From the NCBI GenBank assembly GCA_013398275.1, contig VZSE01002737.1:189961-253960 (forward strand): a stretch of DNA of 64,000 bases. The letters run 5' to 3'. This DNA comes from Promerops cafer (taxonomy: Eukaryota; Chordata; Aves; Passeriformes; Nectariniidae). This document shows, in pieces, positions 22,361 through 35,986 of this stretch (position 1 is the first letter of the stretch; every line of letters begins with the position of its first letter). A program made the translations under genes and the position numbers. A model generated the notes under the pieces. It saw nothing but the letters and a program-made list of their open reading frames with translations, was not told the origin of the DNA and ran no database searches.

Positions 22361-25300
22361 CCATAGTCTCTATATTGATGTTTTCCTTTTACCTGAACAC
22401 AGAAGTTCTCTGGTCACCTTTTATCTGGTTCTCTGTGCTGCCTTTTATCCAAGCACACACGATCTTTCTTCACATGCCATCAACTTCACTGGCTTAGGGA
22501 GCCAAGCATCTGGCCATTCCCTCAGCACACCACGACTGCAGCGGCGGTTTTTCAGGCAAGGATAAGACATGAAGGATGAAAGATCTGAGGGTTGCTGCCA
22601 GTTCTCTTGCTCAGTGTTTTGAGGAATAACCTGGTGAAATAAGCCCTTCACCTTTTTCAGTCCAGCAGGACGTGACCTAGCAATGGCTCGGGCTCGTCAT
22701 TGCATGAACCCAAAGATGCTGGTGATACTGAGCCACATCCCTCTGTGACACAGCCTCCCTCTAACAGGAGTGGCCCACAGACCTACAGGGCTCATTTTCA
22801 GACCACCCCAGCCTGTGGCAAGGTAGGGAAGGTCCTGAGCCCACTGTACAGAGGGAACAGCAATTTCTTCATGAGGTGTTGCCACCAGCCAACAGGAGAA
22901 CTGAACTGATCCTACCTTCAAATCTTTATCTCCTGGAAGAGCCATTTTGCTGTCTAATCTGTAACGGGATGCAAGGTGCCCAAACTTTACTGAAAAAAAG
23001 GCAGAAAGTAGGGCTAGTCTGAATGCATATCCATGGTCAGAAAGTGGGGCCCTGTTTCCCTAATCTCGTCAAAACTGAGGCAGGCTCCAGGATTCCTGGT
23101 AGAATTTCAGAGTAATGGCAAATATAGTAACTTAATTCCAGGAGTAAAGAATGCTGTGAATTGTGCTTTAGCTTTCAATGCAAGCTGCTTAGAAGAGATT
23201 TACCAGCCAAATCTGGTTTAGTCAGCTTTAGGTAATGTCCATTTAAAGTAGCCAGGGAGGAAGTAGCAAATCTATGTTCAAAAAACAGGAGAACTACTGT
23301 GGAAAGTAGCCAGGAAAAAAATTTCCAGCAAGGCTTAACCAGCAAAACAATCTGCAGTCTCAGACAATTTGCTTTGGGAAGTGGAGGAGTCTGGATTTTC
23401 CAGCAATGCTGTACGTGCTCTTGTTTCTCACTAGAACTTTCCATGGTTATGTTCAGGCATAGGAAGGAACACACCTGTGCTTTTCAATGAGTGCATTGCT
23501 GGCATGAGTGGCACAGGGGCTCTTGGGTTTTGGTGATCTCAGATGGACGTGGGGGAAGGCTGTGGAGGTTTTGGTGAGGATAAGAGATTCCCTACTCATC
23601 TCTCAGAATCAGAGTTCCGATTGCCTGGCAATGTCCCAGTGCTGGGGAGGGATGATGTGCCACCTAGATCCACGACAAGGAGCACCCCAATCTCTACACC
23701 CACCACACCCTTCACCTTCAGAGCTGGCTCACTTCACCAGCTCGGCCGAGGAGCATTTGCCCTTGGCAAAGCTGTGTTGAGTGCTCCTGATTACTTCCTT
23801 GCCATTCACATGTTTGGAAATAAACTCCAATAGAACGTGCTCTGTGTTTCCTCCAGGGACTGAGGTGAGGCTTCGACCTCAGAGATCCTAATTTCTTTTC
23901 CCATTTAAAGGAAAACTGCAACTGAGCAAAAAAGTACATTCCAAGTTTGTGCTAGTTTGTTGAGATATAACAAGCCTAACTTCAACCTTCTGGTCCCAAG
24001 CGTTCTTCAAACACGATTAATTAAACCATATCAGCCTCCAAGGGATTTCCAAATTATTGAAGCAAATGAGGTTCACAGGCAGGTCACATATTTCATCCCC
24101 CTCACACCATTTTTAAGCTGGTGACTTCTGTACCTTGCAATTCCATGGCTTTAATCAGTTCAGCCACATAAACAATATTTTCAATGATGATGTCACAAAC
24201 TCAGCTACTACTGATGGTCTCAGGATGAAGAGTCATTTGAAAATCTTTTTCTGTATCATTTCTGTAGGCTCTTCAGGAGTAGTAAAGATAAATACTGCTA
24301 ATAATATTATAGTAGTATACTATTTATACTCCATGCAATCAACTTCCTTGCTTTTTCCTGCCTTTCCAACCTATTGGAGCCAGCACTGTGAGGAAAGACG
24401 AGGACACTATCCCACCAGAAACTTTCCCTTGCTGTTTAGGAACATAGCCAGGTAGTACACAGCATGGAACTGAATTAGGTTCCTGGTCTGGGAAGACACA
24501 AAGGGCTCTTCTGTTTGTTCTCTGCAGCATTCCTGTCCTGTGCCTCTAAGGAGAATCCAGAAGGTGCCCTTCTGACAGACAGGTTGACAAGAGATTAAGG
24601 CAGAGAGAACTCTTTTTTAGAACTGAAGCTGCAATGTTCTGTATTCTGGAGATCAAGGAAGAGACAGCAACAGTAGTGACAAGCCAAATCATGCTGAAAG
24701 ATCCAAAAGCAATTTTCATTGAGGGATTATTAGCAAGATTAATCACAAATAGATGTTAGGCTGCCCCTGATTTGGATTCAGAACCGTGTTTATATACGAG
24801 TATGTGATAAACAAATCATAAGCTGAAAAATGTAATATGATTTCTCAGAACATCTTTTGATGTTAGATACAGGCTGAAAAATAATCTTCACTTGTAAATC
24901 CATGTCACCAAGTTTATAAAATATAAAATAAGAAGACTCTGATAAAAACAAGAATCATCAAAGCAGACCAAGCAAATAAAAAGAAACTATTTCCCCATAC
25001 CCGTTGGTGCCAGTTTCACCGCTTATCAGTGGGCAGTTAGCAAACAAACTTTAACAAAGAGGGAAAATCAGTCTTTTTACTGCTGTTTCATACCCCATAA
25101 ATAATCAACACAAGAAAAAATTAATCAAGAAAATCACTACTGAAAGAAAAATAATAAGAAAGGACTTTTGTAAGAACAAAACCTCACGTCCCAATAATGT
25201 CAAATCACAACATTTCTTACGAATGATCTTAATTGTGACATGTCACTGAAAGAAGCAAATTTTTTTTTTTTATAACATTTCTTTCTCAGGGGGACTAATA

Positions 25301-28079
25301 GAGAAACTACAGCAGCTATGTGTCCACCTCTTCCTCTGGAAAGACGTTTTCTCCTCCTTCATACTGCAGCTGTTTTGTAACATGCATGTGAGCCCAAAAC
25401 AGAGAAACCATTAATGACATAAGCTAGTATTTATGACATTTGTTAGGGAATGTTTACAAATTTTTTAAAAAATACAGATGATTTTGGGTTTGCAAATCTT
25501 ATATTAAGTCTGTAGGAAAACATCCATTTAGCTAACAATCAGAATTTACATATCTTATGACCACTGTGCTGAAAAGTACTGCCTCTTGGCACCAAAACAA
25601 GCTGAAAATATCTCTTATATTTATTTATTTATTTTTTTTGTTTATTTGTTTGATTGATTGCTTGTTCTAAGATGCAAATTTCACATTCTTTTGGAAAAAA
25701 ATTAAGCATGAAGATAGACAAATTTCATTATTTGTAGTGTAGAACAGAAACTTCCCAGTAAATACTGCACAGAGCTGGCAGGACAATGTCCTTCAGGTAT
25801 GGAAGGCAATTTGAAACAACAGTCTTTGAGTGTTTTGGTACTCGTCACATTGAGTTGGCAAAACTGGCTTGTAGTGTGAGGATATTGAATTTTGAGCAGC
25901 CCAAATGGAAATGCCTCAGAGGCATCCCACTTTAATCCTCTCCTTCAAAGCTCTGTCCTCTTTTTGTCCAACAACTGAAAAAATAAGGGCCCTGAATCAC
26001 TGGTGATTTTTTAAAAGTTTGTCCTCAGAAGCATGACGAACAAACTTTTAATGTCAGCAGGGTTAAGTGTTACACCACTTAAAAAAAGGAAGGTATTTAT
26101 TCACTGAAGAACTGTCCACCTTCCTTTTGATTTTGGGCTATCAATATCAAATTTATTTCCTTATAGTCCATTGACTTGCCTGCAGATGACCTACTTTCCC
26201 TTGCCTCAGGTAACTTACGGGTTCCACAAATCAACTGAAACCTCTTTCTTGACTGTCCATTTCCTTTTTTATTTAACAAACATCTTTTTGTTGACAGTGT
26301 TTGCTGTGCAGCCAGCAGATTGAAACAGCTCCAGTTTTGCAGATATAGTCCATTATTAACTATTTGCATGCCAGTGGTTTTCATTTGCTGTCCTTTCTAG
26401 AGAGCACATATAGGCAAGGCTGGCTGCAGCAATCCACAGTGGATTAAATACTTCAAGTGCATAATTGTCACCACAAACCTTTCTGAATGCATTGTGCATT
26501 TTTATGTCACCCACATTGAAGTTGTTACTGTACCACTGGAAATTTTCAACATAACTTACTTCCTTGCAGTTGTCAGATGCTGGTCCTTCTAATTATGACA
26601 GAGAAGGGAAGGCAGTAGATTAAAATACTTTCAGTTGCAATTAGGATTCTTTAACTGAAACATTTCAACTATTGAATAAATAAATAAATATAAACACCGT
26701 TGCAATAAAAATGAGCCTCTTGAAATTAATCGTAACTAGAAGCTGGCAAGCAGTTTATACTAACAACATACAATTAGTTGCTGGGATTTAACAACATGCT
26801 TTTGCAAGAATTTTTATAGAGTCTGTTGTATTCCTGATAAATGCTATTAACTCTTGCTTACATGTCTTCACTGTAATTCTCCAGATTCTATTATCTGTCC
26901 ACCTGGAAAAAAAAAAAAAAGTTGGTCCCAAAATTGCCACTTTAGGACCTGAATGTGACATTCACACAGGATTTAAATAATAAATAGAACATGACTGTGC
27001 TGCGATTTGTCAGATGGAGGACTACAAGAAAATTTGATGCTACAATCCAGTTTCTAGCTTCCCACAGGCTCTGAACATGATGAGACACATATGTCTGTAG
27101 CCTGGTGCTCCCTGCATTCATTCAGGAGCTGAATGTTTGAGCTGCTTCTGAGATGCAGCATCCACAGGATTGGAGATGAAGAGTAACAGAGCTCTGCAAG
27201 AAAGAGGAATCTGCCCCATTACCTGTGATCAGCATGAATCTCACATAAAGGGGGTAAAAGAAACTTTTGCCCTCTCACTTTCTCATATGGACATCAAGAC
27301 TCTGGTCTTTGTGAGCATAAATATGCCACTCACCCACTAGCACTTTGTGTTCTTATTACAGCAAATTCAGATGGAAATTTAAGGATGACCAGTGGGTAAT
27401 CAGCAGTGATCTATGAAGAACCTAGTTTAGGCAACTTCTACACTCAGGTCAGCAATCAATATTTAATTTTATTTCTACATTTATTTATTCTAGTCATCTT
27501 CTCACACATTTGTTAAGATTAGAAATTGTTCATACTGATAAAAACATTAATTTGAAATTATCAGGGAAAAAAAAGGTGTTTGTTCTTCTGAAAAATCAGC
27601 TTTATTACTTGCAAGTCTCCTCAGCTAAGTGCTTCACCTAATCAATTTCAATATTTGCTTTTTGCTTTATATATAACAAAACAATAGAGATCATTGATTA
27701 AACATTAAAAGGATCTGTGCTAGCTCCTAGTGATCTGAATAGATAAAAGAGCCTAGGTCCACTTTTTTTATTGGAAACCACCGAATTGCTTCAGAGTGGC
27801 CTTTGTAGCCCTCTGGAAGCCTAAGCAATATCAAGTGGCCTTATGAAATACTGGATATCTGCTGCAATCTTTTCTCTGTCCTTTCAGTCTGTTTGGACAA
27901 CAATGAAAGGGGAAAAAAATGGTCCAGAAATCCACAGAAACCTGAGCTGCTGTGCAAGTGCTTCCTGTTGTGTTTACAGAGAAAATAAATGACATCGACT
28001 TCTTTCTTGCCAAGGGGGAAGCTGAAGTTGGAAAATGAGAGATCTCTTGGGGGAATCTTGCTTCTTACAACCTATTCCA
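22361..28079. other. Non-coding unique DNA, no gene seen
   Basis: No supportable exon. The region 22,440-23,830 is somewhat GC-richer with overlapping short frames (60-99 codons) on both strands. From 24 to 28 kb it is AT-rich. Low-complexity tracts are the T/TTTA/TTTG block at about 25,618-25,664, the AAATA units near 26,677-26,692 and a 14-A run at 26,907-26,920. Confidence 0.6.
25618..25664. repeat. T-rich TTTA/TTTG low-complexity tract
   Basis: Successive TTTA, T-run, TTTG and GATT units without a clean single motif. Simple low-complexity DNA. Confidence 0.75.
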
Positions 28080-28535
28080 CAGCAAGTAAAACCCCTTTGT
28101 GGTCCAGACACCGAACTCCGCCAGTGATGGTTAGAAGGGACTGGCAGTGAGAGGCTGCCCTGGGCTGCAGCAGGGATGCAGGCATTCCCAGCCCTGCCAA
28201 GGTGCTGCAGCGCCCAAGGGCTGCAGGTGTCCCGTGTGGGCTGTGGGGCCGGGGTAGGGCTGGCACAGAGCTGGCCCAGGGTGCTGAGCAGCGGGCCCCC
28301 GGTGCGCTCCCCGCGCTCCCAGAGCAGAGCCTCTGCGGGCACCGGGGCAGCTGCCGGGCTGCGCACGCTCTGCACAGCATCAGCTCTGCCGACCTTGCCT
28401 CTGAGCAGCCTGGCCCCAGCCTGCTCCCTGGTTACCAGCAGGTGCTGGAAAGAGCCTGACTTTGTTATCTTCAGCTCTTACCTGGAAAGTCTCTTCCCGT
28501 GCTTTCGGGGACCACTGCTCTGGTCTTGCTGACCT
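28080..28535. other. Short GC-rich island with CpG-dense core
   Basis: This block is roughly two-thirds G+C by eye, against AT-rich flanks. Ten CpGs fall within about 78 bp (28,291-28,368), locally far denser than anywhere else in the window. A G-quadruplex motif (loops 4, 2, 2) is at 28,238-28,259. Frames of 85-133 codons exist on both strands but read as low-information Ala/Pro/Leu/Ser-rich peptides, as expected when stop codons are depleted by GC. Possible identities are a small CpG-island promoter (for example of a lncRNA), a GC-rich regulatory element, or a fragment of a GC-rich retroviral LTR that I do not recognise. Confidence 0.5.
28238..28259 (+). other. G-quadruplex motif
   Basis: Four G3-4 tracts separated by CTGT, CC and TA. 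The short loops favour stable folding. It lies at the left shoulder of the CpG-dense core of the GC-rich island. Confidence 0.5.
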
Positions 28536-29839
28536 GTTCAGAGGGCAGACAGGGAGACGATCCCACTGCTACTAGAGCAGAAAACAAATCCATTTTGGAA
28601 CTGACAGCACAGCTGAGGACTGCTCCTCTACACTCTTGTAGGTGTCCATGAGTTCCTTATGGCTATACAGTTTCTACACTTTGTTCTGCACAGCTTCTTT
28701 TCATTCCAGCAGGATACTGTCTGCAAAGCCCAGTATGGACTAAGCAAGATATTCTGAATTTGCTCCACACTGTATACTTGTCATAGATACACGGCATCAA
28801 CACAAAGACACTGATACAAAGCACAAACCCATTAATGCTTGAAGAGAATAAATGTTAAAAAGTTCTGTTTATCCCTGCTAGTGAAATTTGCTCTGAAATC
28901 CTTCCAGGTTTGCACTCAATAGGATTTTTATTTAAAAGGGACAGGAAGGAAAACAATAGAGGTAAGTGAAAATCCATCAAAAGGCATCATTCGTCTGCCA
29001 GGTGCAACAGAAAGGAAGATAAAACAGATAATAACACTGCTGGAACAGAATGCTGTTAAGGTTGATGGATGGGAAGAGCTGACAGCTCACAAAGACTGTG
29101 AGGGCAAGCTGCTGGGTACAGTGTCAGACTAAATAAATCTATACATCCTTGTTTCACCCAAACACAGCTCTATCACAAATTATACAGTCCATCACTGTGC
29201 CTCGTGCTGATTTTTTCGACTTTGAATGTGAACTAATAGCACATTAAAGAAGGTGTGTGGGAAGCACTGTTTCCTGCAGGAATCACCACAGGAGGTGAGG
29301 TACAATATCTGAGAAATTTGGATTCCTGTTTGTCCCACTATGATTTTTACACCACTGAGAACCCATGTACCAACAGGAATGATATTCAGCAAGCTAATAG
29401 GATATAGCACTTGGCACCCTCTTCTTTGGGGGTGATATTAATATATTAAGGGACATGGGAAATGGAAACTGTTGTAAGGAACAGTCCATGCTTAGGATCT
29501 ACTGAGAAATCTGGTGGGAGGAAAAGGAAAATAATTTGTGGTGCTGCACAGTGAATATACAAAAAATCTGGCATTGAAAGTGTTGCACTTCATTAATTTT
29601 TTTCGTGGTTGTTTGGGGTTTTCTTTAATTATCATGAAAAATCAACATTTTTGGGTAGCTGTGGGATTAAAAGTGAATAAAATAAGCAAGTTTTTAGTTT
29701 GACAAACTCATTAGCAAACTTTAGATTTTCTCCTTAGATTACAATGACTGTGACAATGTTAACATAGTTGTCACAGAGCACTTTTCACTTGGGGCCATAA
29801 AACACTGAAGAAAGGTAGAAAAAAAATTGTCAGCAGTAC
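28536..29839. other. Non-coding unique DNA, no gene seen
   Basis: AT-rich sequence, short frames only, no recognisable repeat. Confidence 0.6.
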
Positions 29840-29942
29840 CTCATACAGAGGGGATCTGAGGAACAGAGAGGCACAGTGATTTCTCAAAGGTAGATGGAAA
29901 CCAAGTGCTGTAATACCTTCTCCAGCATTATATCCACTGGCC
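29840..29942 (-). repeat. MIR-like SINE fragment (ancient)
   Basis: On the plus strand the order is GAACAGAGAGGCACAG, GTGATTTCTCAAAGG, then AACCAAGTGCTGT and TATCCACTGG. This parallels the reverse complement of the MIR core: 'GAGGAAACTGAGGCACAGAG', 'GTGACTTGCCCAAGG', 'AACCCAGGTCTG' and 'TAACCACTA'. The matching order of four segments is better than chance resemblance, but divergence is large. A Dfam MIR/MIRb profile search would decide. Confidence 0.4.
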
Positions 29943-32085
29943 CACCTGGGACAGTGGGGCTTTCTTTCCCTTTTAACCCTTCCTTAAAGTTTCAGACTTG
30001 CCAGTGAAGTCCTATTTGTGGCACCATCTCCGAGAATGTTGCATGACTTCTCCTTAGAGGACAAAAACAGGAGTCAAACACACAGGAGACATCAGGTTCT
30101 CAGAAGAGTAATTGCACTCCCATTTCCAGGCTGTCCTCAGGCAGTTTGATCTCAAACAGAGTGGACAGAGCCATTCTGGACAGATTGCTGTAAATGCCTC
30201 CATACCCAGACTCCACTTCCAAAGAGGATTTAAAACAGGGGATTGAGCTTGGCTGGTCAATTTGTAACTAGAGGATGATGGGAATGTGGGGAATTCTGCT
30301 GCTAAATTCTGTTATTCCTTTGGTTCATTCTGCTTGTTGCCTTGTGAGTGCATCTGCTGACGCACAGAGGACCACAAATAGCATACACCAGGCAAGAGAG
30401 AAAATACTTCATTTACTCCAAAGGTAACTTCATTTACTCTCCTCACATTCACAAGTGAAGTAGTCTTCTTTTGGGAAGGTATTTCTGAATACCAAACTTT
30501 AGATTATGTACTGGTTTTACATACCTTTATACCTCCCTTACTGCATAATTTTAGATCGCTATAGATCTTGGATTTGAGTATTCTGAATATAGTAGAATTT
30601 TCTTTAGGAGGAGTGAGGGAACTTGAAACAAAAGTTTGCTGGGCCTTTCTGTAGCTGTCAGACTTGAGAAATGAAATCTGAATCAATGTCAGTGTTTTTA
30701 TAGTGCTATCATTTAAAAATAGATTTATTCTAACACTTGAAATTTCCTCATCATGTAAAACGCCACAAACTTTTCTGTTCATCATCAGTGATGTCTTAAG
30801 AGATGATGTGTAGATATTGAAATTCCTAGCAAATGCTCATGGTCACTCTCTGTTCCACAGTGCAAGACAAACCTGATGGTAATCTAAAAGTGGCAGGTAT
30901 GGCTCTTACAGCCAGTGCTGGATCAGGATAAGGAAGAGCCAGAAGTACCCTTATCCCTTCTAGTGCTCCATGATCCTAAGGTACTGTAAGCCATCTCCAG
31001 GCAATTGTGAGCCACGTCCAGCTGGCCAGAGCCTAAGCAGCAGTCCCACAATCATACAAAGGGATGGTCACAAAGTTGCCAATGTTGAATTCCCATATGG
31101 ATTTCTGATGTATTTATTGTGTGCCTCCAAAGACTGCATCTTCCGGGGATTGGCACAGAAAAGTACAACCTTCAACATTACAGGATATAATTAGGAATTC
31201 AACTTCCACAAGCTTTAGGCCACTTTAAAACTCCACTCCCAAGTTACCAGGAAACCCAGCAGCTCTGGATTTTCAGGCAAGGCAGATTCTCTTCAGAAGG
31301 TTTATTTGCTCCCCTAGCCTTCAGTGGCACCTAGTGGAAAAGAAGCAACTCGAGGAACAGTTGGGAGGGAAAATGCAGCTATGCATTGTTTTTCCAGCTC
31401 CATCAAACAGCTTTCCTCCAATGCCTCTGAAGGAATAAGGACGTGGAGTGGCTATATGAAAAAAGAACAAGATGCTGGTATGGAGCAGAGCTCCTGGCAA
31501 CAGGAGCCTGTTCTCTCAGGAAGGGCTTGCTTTTCAAAACAAGCTCAGAAGTTAGCACATGAAGGTGTAAAAATAACTTAATGCAGCATGATGACAAAGC
31601 CAGCAACCATGAAAGAACAGATAGGGTGCAAAAGAGATGAGGAAGGGTGGATCTGACCTAGGGGACAACTGGAATAATTTAACATTTCCTATTAGAATTA
31701 TTTACAAGGTGTTTTACCTTTTTTTCCAGAGCAGACATTGAGTCATCACTATCCATTTACAAGTCATACTGGGCAGTTTAATAAAGTCTTTTTTTTCCCC
31801 CCCATTTTCTGACCATGTCTCTGTAATTAACTAGCACAGATAAGATCATAGCTTGTTCTGGGGGAGCACATGCCTTGTTTCTTGGTAGCTCTGTGCCACA
31901 TTACTATATTATTGGGGAGTCTATTTACAAACACTCCTTGTGGCTTCAGCTACTCTTCAGGGATGGGACTTTAAGTGTCCCTGCCCCTCTCCTCCCTCAC
32001 CATTCCCAGCTGTTGGAGCTCCTGATACCTTCTGAAACTGTCACTGCCCATTTATGGTTTATTTTTTCAGATCATCTGTACTTCA
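29943..32085. other. Non-coding unique DNA, no gene seen
   Basis: No supportable exon; frames of at most 93 codons lack recognisable motifs. A T7C7 tract lies near 31,790-31,803. The sequence up to about 32,085 does not look like CR1, so it marks the truncation point of the adjoining element. Confidence 0.6.
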
Positions 32086-32420
32086 AGTAGTACCTGAGGG
32101 GAACCTGAGGGAAAGATGGAGAGAGACTTTTTACAAGAGCATGTAGCGACAGGACAAAGGAAAATGGCTTCAAACTGAAACAGAGCAGGTTTAGATTAGA
32201 TAGGAGGGAAAAAAGTCTTTAACTTGAGGGTGGTGAGGCACTGGAGCAGGTTGCCCAGAGGAGCTCTGGATATCCCATCCCTGGAAGTTCAAGACTTGGT
32301 TGAATGCAGCTCTGAGCAACTTGATCTAGAGGAAGGTGTCCCTGTCCAAAGCAGGGGAGTTTGTAAAAGATATTCTTTAAGGTCCCTTCCAGCCCAAACC
32401 ATTCCATGATTCAATGATCC
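32086..32420 (+). mobile_element. CR1 LINE 3' end (best-preserved copy)
   Basis: The element follows the avian CR1 terminal consensus closely: 'GAGCATGTAGCGACAGGACA', then 'GGTGGTGAGGCACTGGAGCA', 'GGTTGCCCAGAGGAGCTCTG', 'CCCATCCCTGGAAGTTCAAG', 'GGTCCCTTCCAGCCCAAACC' and the terminal ATTCCATGATTCAATGAT repeat. The last phrases include the end of the reverse-transcriptase ORF and the short 3' UTR with its octamer-like tail. It is 5'-truncated to about 335 bp, with no intact frame. CR1 elements do not produce target-site duplications of a fixed size and do not end in poly(A), which fits. This is the strongest single indicator of an avian genome here. Confidence 0.95.
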
Positions 32421-35400
32421 TAATTACCTGACTTGAAGAAAAGTCCACAACATTTTTCAGAGGAGTACTTGGGCTTGTAGCTTCCATGTTTTATTCACAA
32501 TGGAAGAAATCTATCCTGTAAAGCTCATCTAAAAGGATGGCACTGTCACTGCCATGCCACATGCCTTAACTCTATTAGTTATTGTGTCATAGAGTGACCT
32601 TTCCATTTTTCCTCAAACAGATGTAAAACTTCACTGGTGGCAAAGTGAGTTGGGCACTCAGCTTCCACCAAACTTCTAAATATTAGTGGAGTTCTGCTTC
32701 TTCTTTTGGTGGTGGGAAGATCACTCTGTAGCTTCACTGGGGTTTGAGGAGTGCTCACATGGGTTAATGCAAAGGTCTTTGATTAATGTTTATCTCCCTT
32801 GACAGCCAGAACAGCTCATTCCCTGTGTCATACTTCCACTGCCTTTCTGGGAAACACTTGCTATTGTGTTTCAATACTCCAGACATTCCCATTTTGGTGT
32901 TTATGCATTCAGTTTTCCTTGATTCTGTCACCCCTGAACAGATGAGAAATGCCAAGCTAACCAGTTCATGAGTGGGTTCCTTCTCCCTTTCTACTTGAGC
33001 CGCAATACCAGACACTGGATTTGTTCTTGAAAGAGCAACACACTGCTCACTTCTGTGCTCAGATCTCTTTGGCAGAGTTTTCAAGAAAACAACTCATGGA
33101 ATGCTAAATATTGGACAGACTTTGAAAAGCCCCATTTCTCTCTGTCCTGTGGTTTTAGTATTTTTCTATTTTATTTTTTTTAATTTATCTCCAAATACCA
33201 AGTGCGATGGCTTCAGCATGTGGTGACTTTGCTGGGTAGGTGGTTTCTTTCTTTGTTCTACACATCCTCTCCATTCATCCAATCTGGTATGTATTCATTC
33301 CATGATACTGAGGCCAAAGGACAAAAAATTCCAGACAGGCAATTTATCAACAGCATCCAATGGAGCTGCTGCATTCCCAACAGCACAGGTTTGTCCTGTC
33401 TGGGTACAGCTTGTCCTCGTAATGGCAAATATGACACTGCCAGAATTTGCTTTTAGCATTAATCCTATGGCATCACTCTTGTGAACTGCTTCTGTGGTAA
33501 CCCACAGTATAATAAAGAAGGGATCAAGGCAACCTTGATGGTTAGAAAATTACAGTACCCTAAACCTGATGGAAATAGTGAATATTGCCCTCTGTTTATT
33601 AGACGAGTTCAAACATTAGCTTGATAGGGAGGGAAAAAGTTTGTAAATGTTAGTGTTTAATAGGTCCACCAAAGCCAGAACATCTCCCACTAACTTTATT
33701 TCACACTGCAATGGGCTGTGACTGACACCTCTACTGTAACCCATGTACTGCCTGGTATTGGATTTTAAGTGAAATGTCTTTGTTTCCTGAGACCCCAGTT
33801 TTCCTAACAAATGGTCCTGCTTCTGCACTGCTTTGAAATGCATCATATTTTCATGTAATTATCAAATAGTGTTTTATATTTTTCTACTGAGTAATTTCAT
33901 TCCTCCAGCACACACACCATTTTCCCTAACTAATATACTCTCCATTTATCTTATCTCTTTCTTCCTTTGTCCTTAAGTGCTAACAATATAATAAAAGCTG
34001 CAAACAGATAGGTTTCATATCTGTTGATCTGATCACCTTTAATTTCAAAATAAGGTACTGTAATTTCTTTCCCCTTCTTGGGCTGTGCAGTACCCTCTAA
34101 AATCTATATTGCTTGTTTACATAACTTTAGAACAGATTTTTATTCCTTATAATATTGCTTGGGGAATATAGAGAATATAAAGCACTTAACAGGGTGAAAG
34201 GATATGGCTTCAGTGCCATTTAGAATGTTTCTGGGATAGCAAAGCATTCCACTGCTTGTTTTTCTGTGTACTTTTTGTAATAACCAAGATCTTTTTCATT
34301 CTCTTGCACTTTTGGAGGTCACTAAAGTCATGCTTGAACCAACTAGTCTAAATTTACTCCCAGAGTAAGGGCTTCCAGAATTTCTTTAATTTAAATCTGA
34401 CAGAAGACATTTATTCTAGTCATTGCCAGTAAGAAGCAATGTGAAATAAGCTGTATGGAATCTGCAGAGTCCAGCTCTGTACACAAGAAGTCCAGGAGAT
34501 TTTCTGAAAGGTGAGATCTTCCCAGCATAAACTCCCCCACAGAGGGGATGATCCTGGTACTGCCTACAGAACAGGGACAAGACACCATTTCCAGCCTTCC
34601 TACAAAGAAAGTTGAAGATAGAAGCAGGTTTAAATCCATGTAAGGACTATTCAACCTTGCTAATTCCATCTGCTTATTGATTTAAATGTGCCTGGTTTAA
34701 TATGCATCTCTTGGGGAACTTTCATTATGTGAGTAGTTTTAGAAACCAGCACAGCAATAACACAGGTGAGAGTAAAAAAGTTTGTAATGACATCAGGGTG
34801 ATAGGTAGAAATCATGTTTGGTGCCTGCCCATGCTCAGGTCAGACTCGGTTACTACCACGAAACCTTCCTTTCATAACCTTTTTTAAAAATCCAGAGAGG
34901 ATAAAATTAATTAGGAAAACAGAGCTATTTGGCAGATGAAGGCCCCACCTATCAAAATAATGTGCATCTGTTCAGGACTTACAAGCCTAATTTCCCCCAA
35001 ATAGCTGCAGATTAGTCAACTGCTATTTTTAGATTTTGTGGCTAGCCAAGGGAAAAATAGAAATATACAGCTGGAACACTGCATGTGTAGTATTAACTAG
35101 AAAAGCTTGTTTTCAAAGAACATTTGCAACGTCTTTTCCAGATTTTCCTTCCACCATCTGTAACATCCTATTTGGTCTTTTCTATCTGTTGAAGAACTGG
35201 TATTCTCTGGGAGCATTATCCTAGCAGGGACTCCTCAAGAAGTGTGAGTAGTGACCACAGGTGGTTGATTCTCCCTGGAGCAGCCAGGGCTGCTATCTAC
35301 CTTCCAGGGACTCTCAGCATTTCACAGGATGAGCTCTGGGCTGGAGGATTATAAAAGCCAATGCTGATGGCTAATGTTTTTCCTCATTAACAAGAAGGCA

Positions 35401-35959
35401 GTAAAATGAAAGGTACAACACCACATTGCAGTGAATGCAGCATGTGTTTGCATCCAGATCTGAAGATGAGGGGCAACTTTGAAACTTAAGTAGTCAAAAA
35501 AAAAGAAAAAAATATCCTTAAAATAGTACCCAGTAAAGGCACAGTACTTTTGTGCTAAAGCTAACCTTGATACCAGGGATAGACATAGAAAGTGAGAAAC
35601 AAACAGTTATTCCCTTTTTGCATAGAAATTATAGCAGACCGATTGTCCCTGCCAGCATCACAGAAGGTGGGAGCATGGGGACATGCTGGGAGAGCTGGCA
35701 CTGGTGATTTCTCCTGCCTAGTCACCTGCTCCTGCTCCCTCAAACCTTCTCTCTCCCACATCTTGTCCACGCTGGGTGAATGAGCCCCATTTTAGCTTGT
35801 GGCAGGTGACATGTGCTAACCAATCTTCAATGCTGTGTGCTCTGGGTACACACAGAGCAACACACTTGGGGTTGGGTCCAACCAAGCTCACAGACCACCA
35901 GGGAAGTGCCTGGGGATGAGGCAGGACCAAGGCTAACCCAGGAAATCTGTTTGCAAGCT

Positions 35960-35986
35960 GGGGCTTGGGTCAAGGGAATCAGTGGG
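35960..35986 (+). other. G-quadruplex motif
   Basis: Four G3-4 tracts with loops of 3, 4 and 7 nt. The long last loop makes it a weaker candidate than the one at 28,238. Confidence 0.35.

Noticed and set aside
27974..28532. Overlapping ORFs of 85-133 codons on both strands
   Set aside because: Explained by stop-codon depletion in the GC-rich island; the translations are low-complexity and match no family I know.
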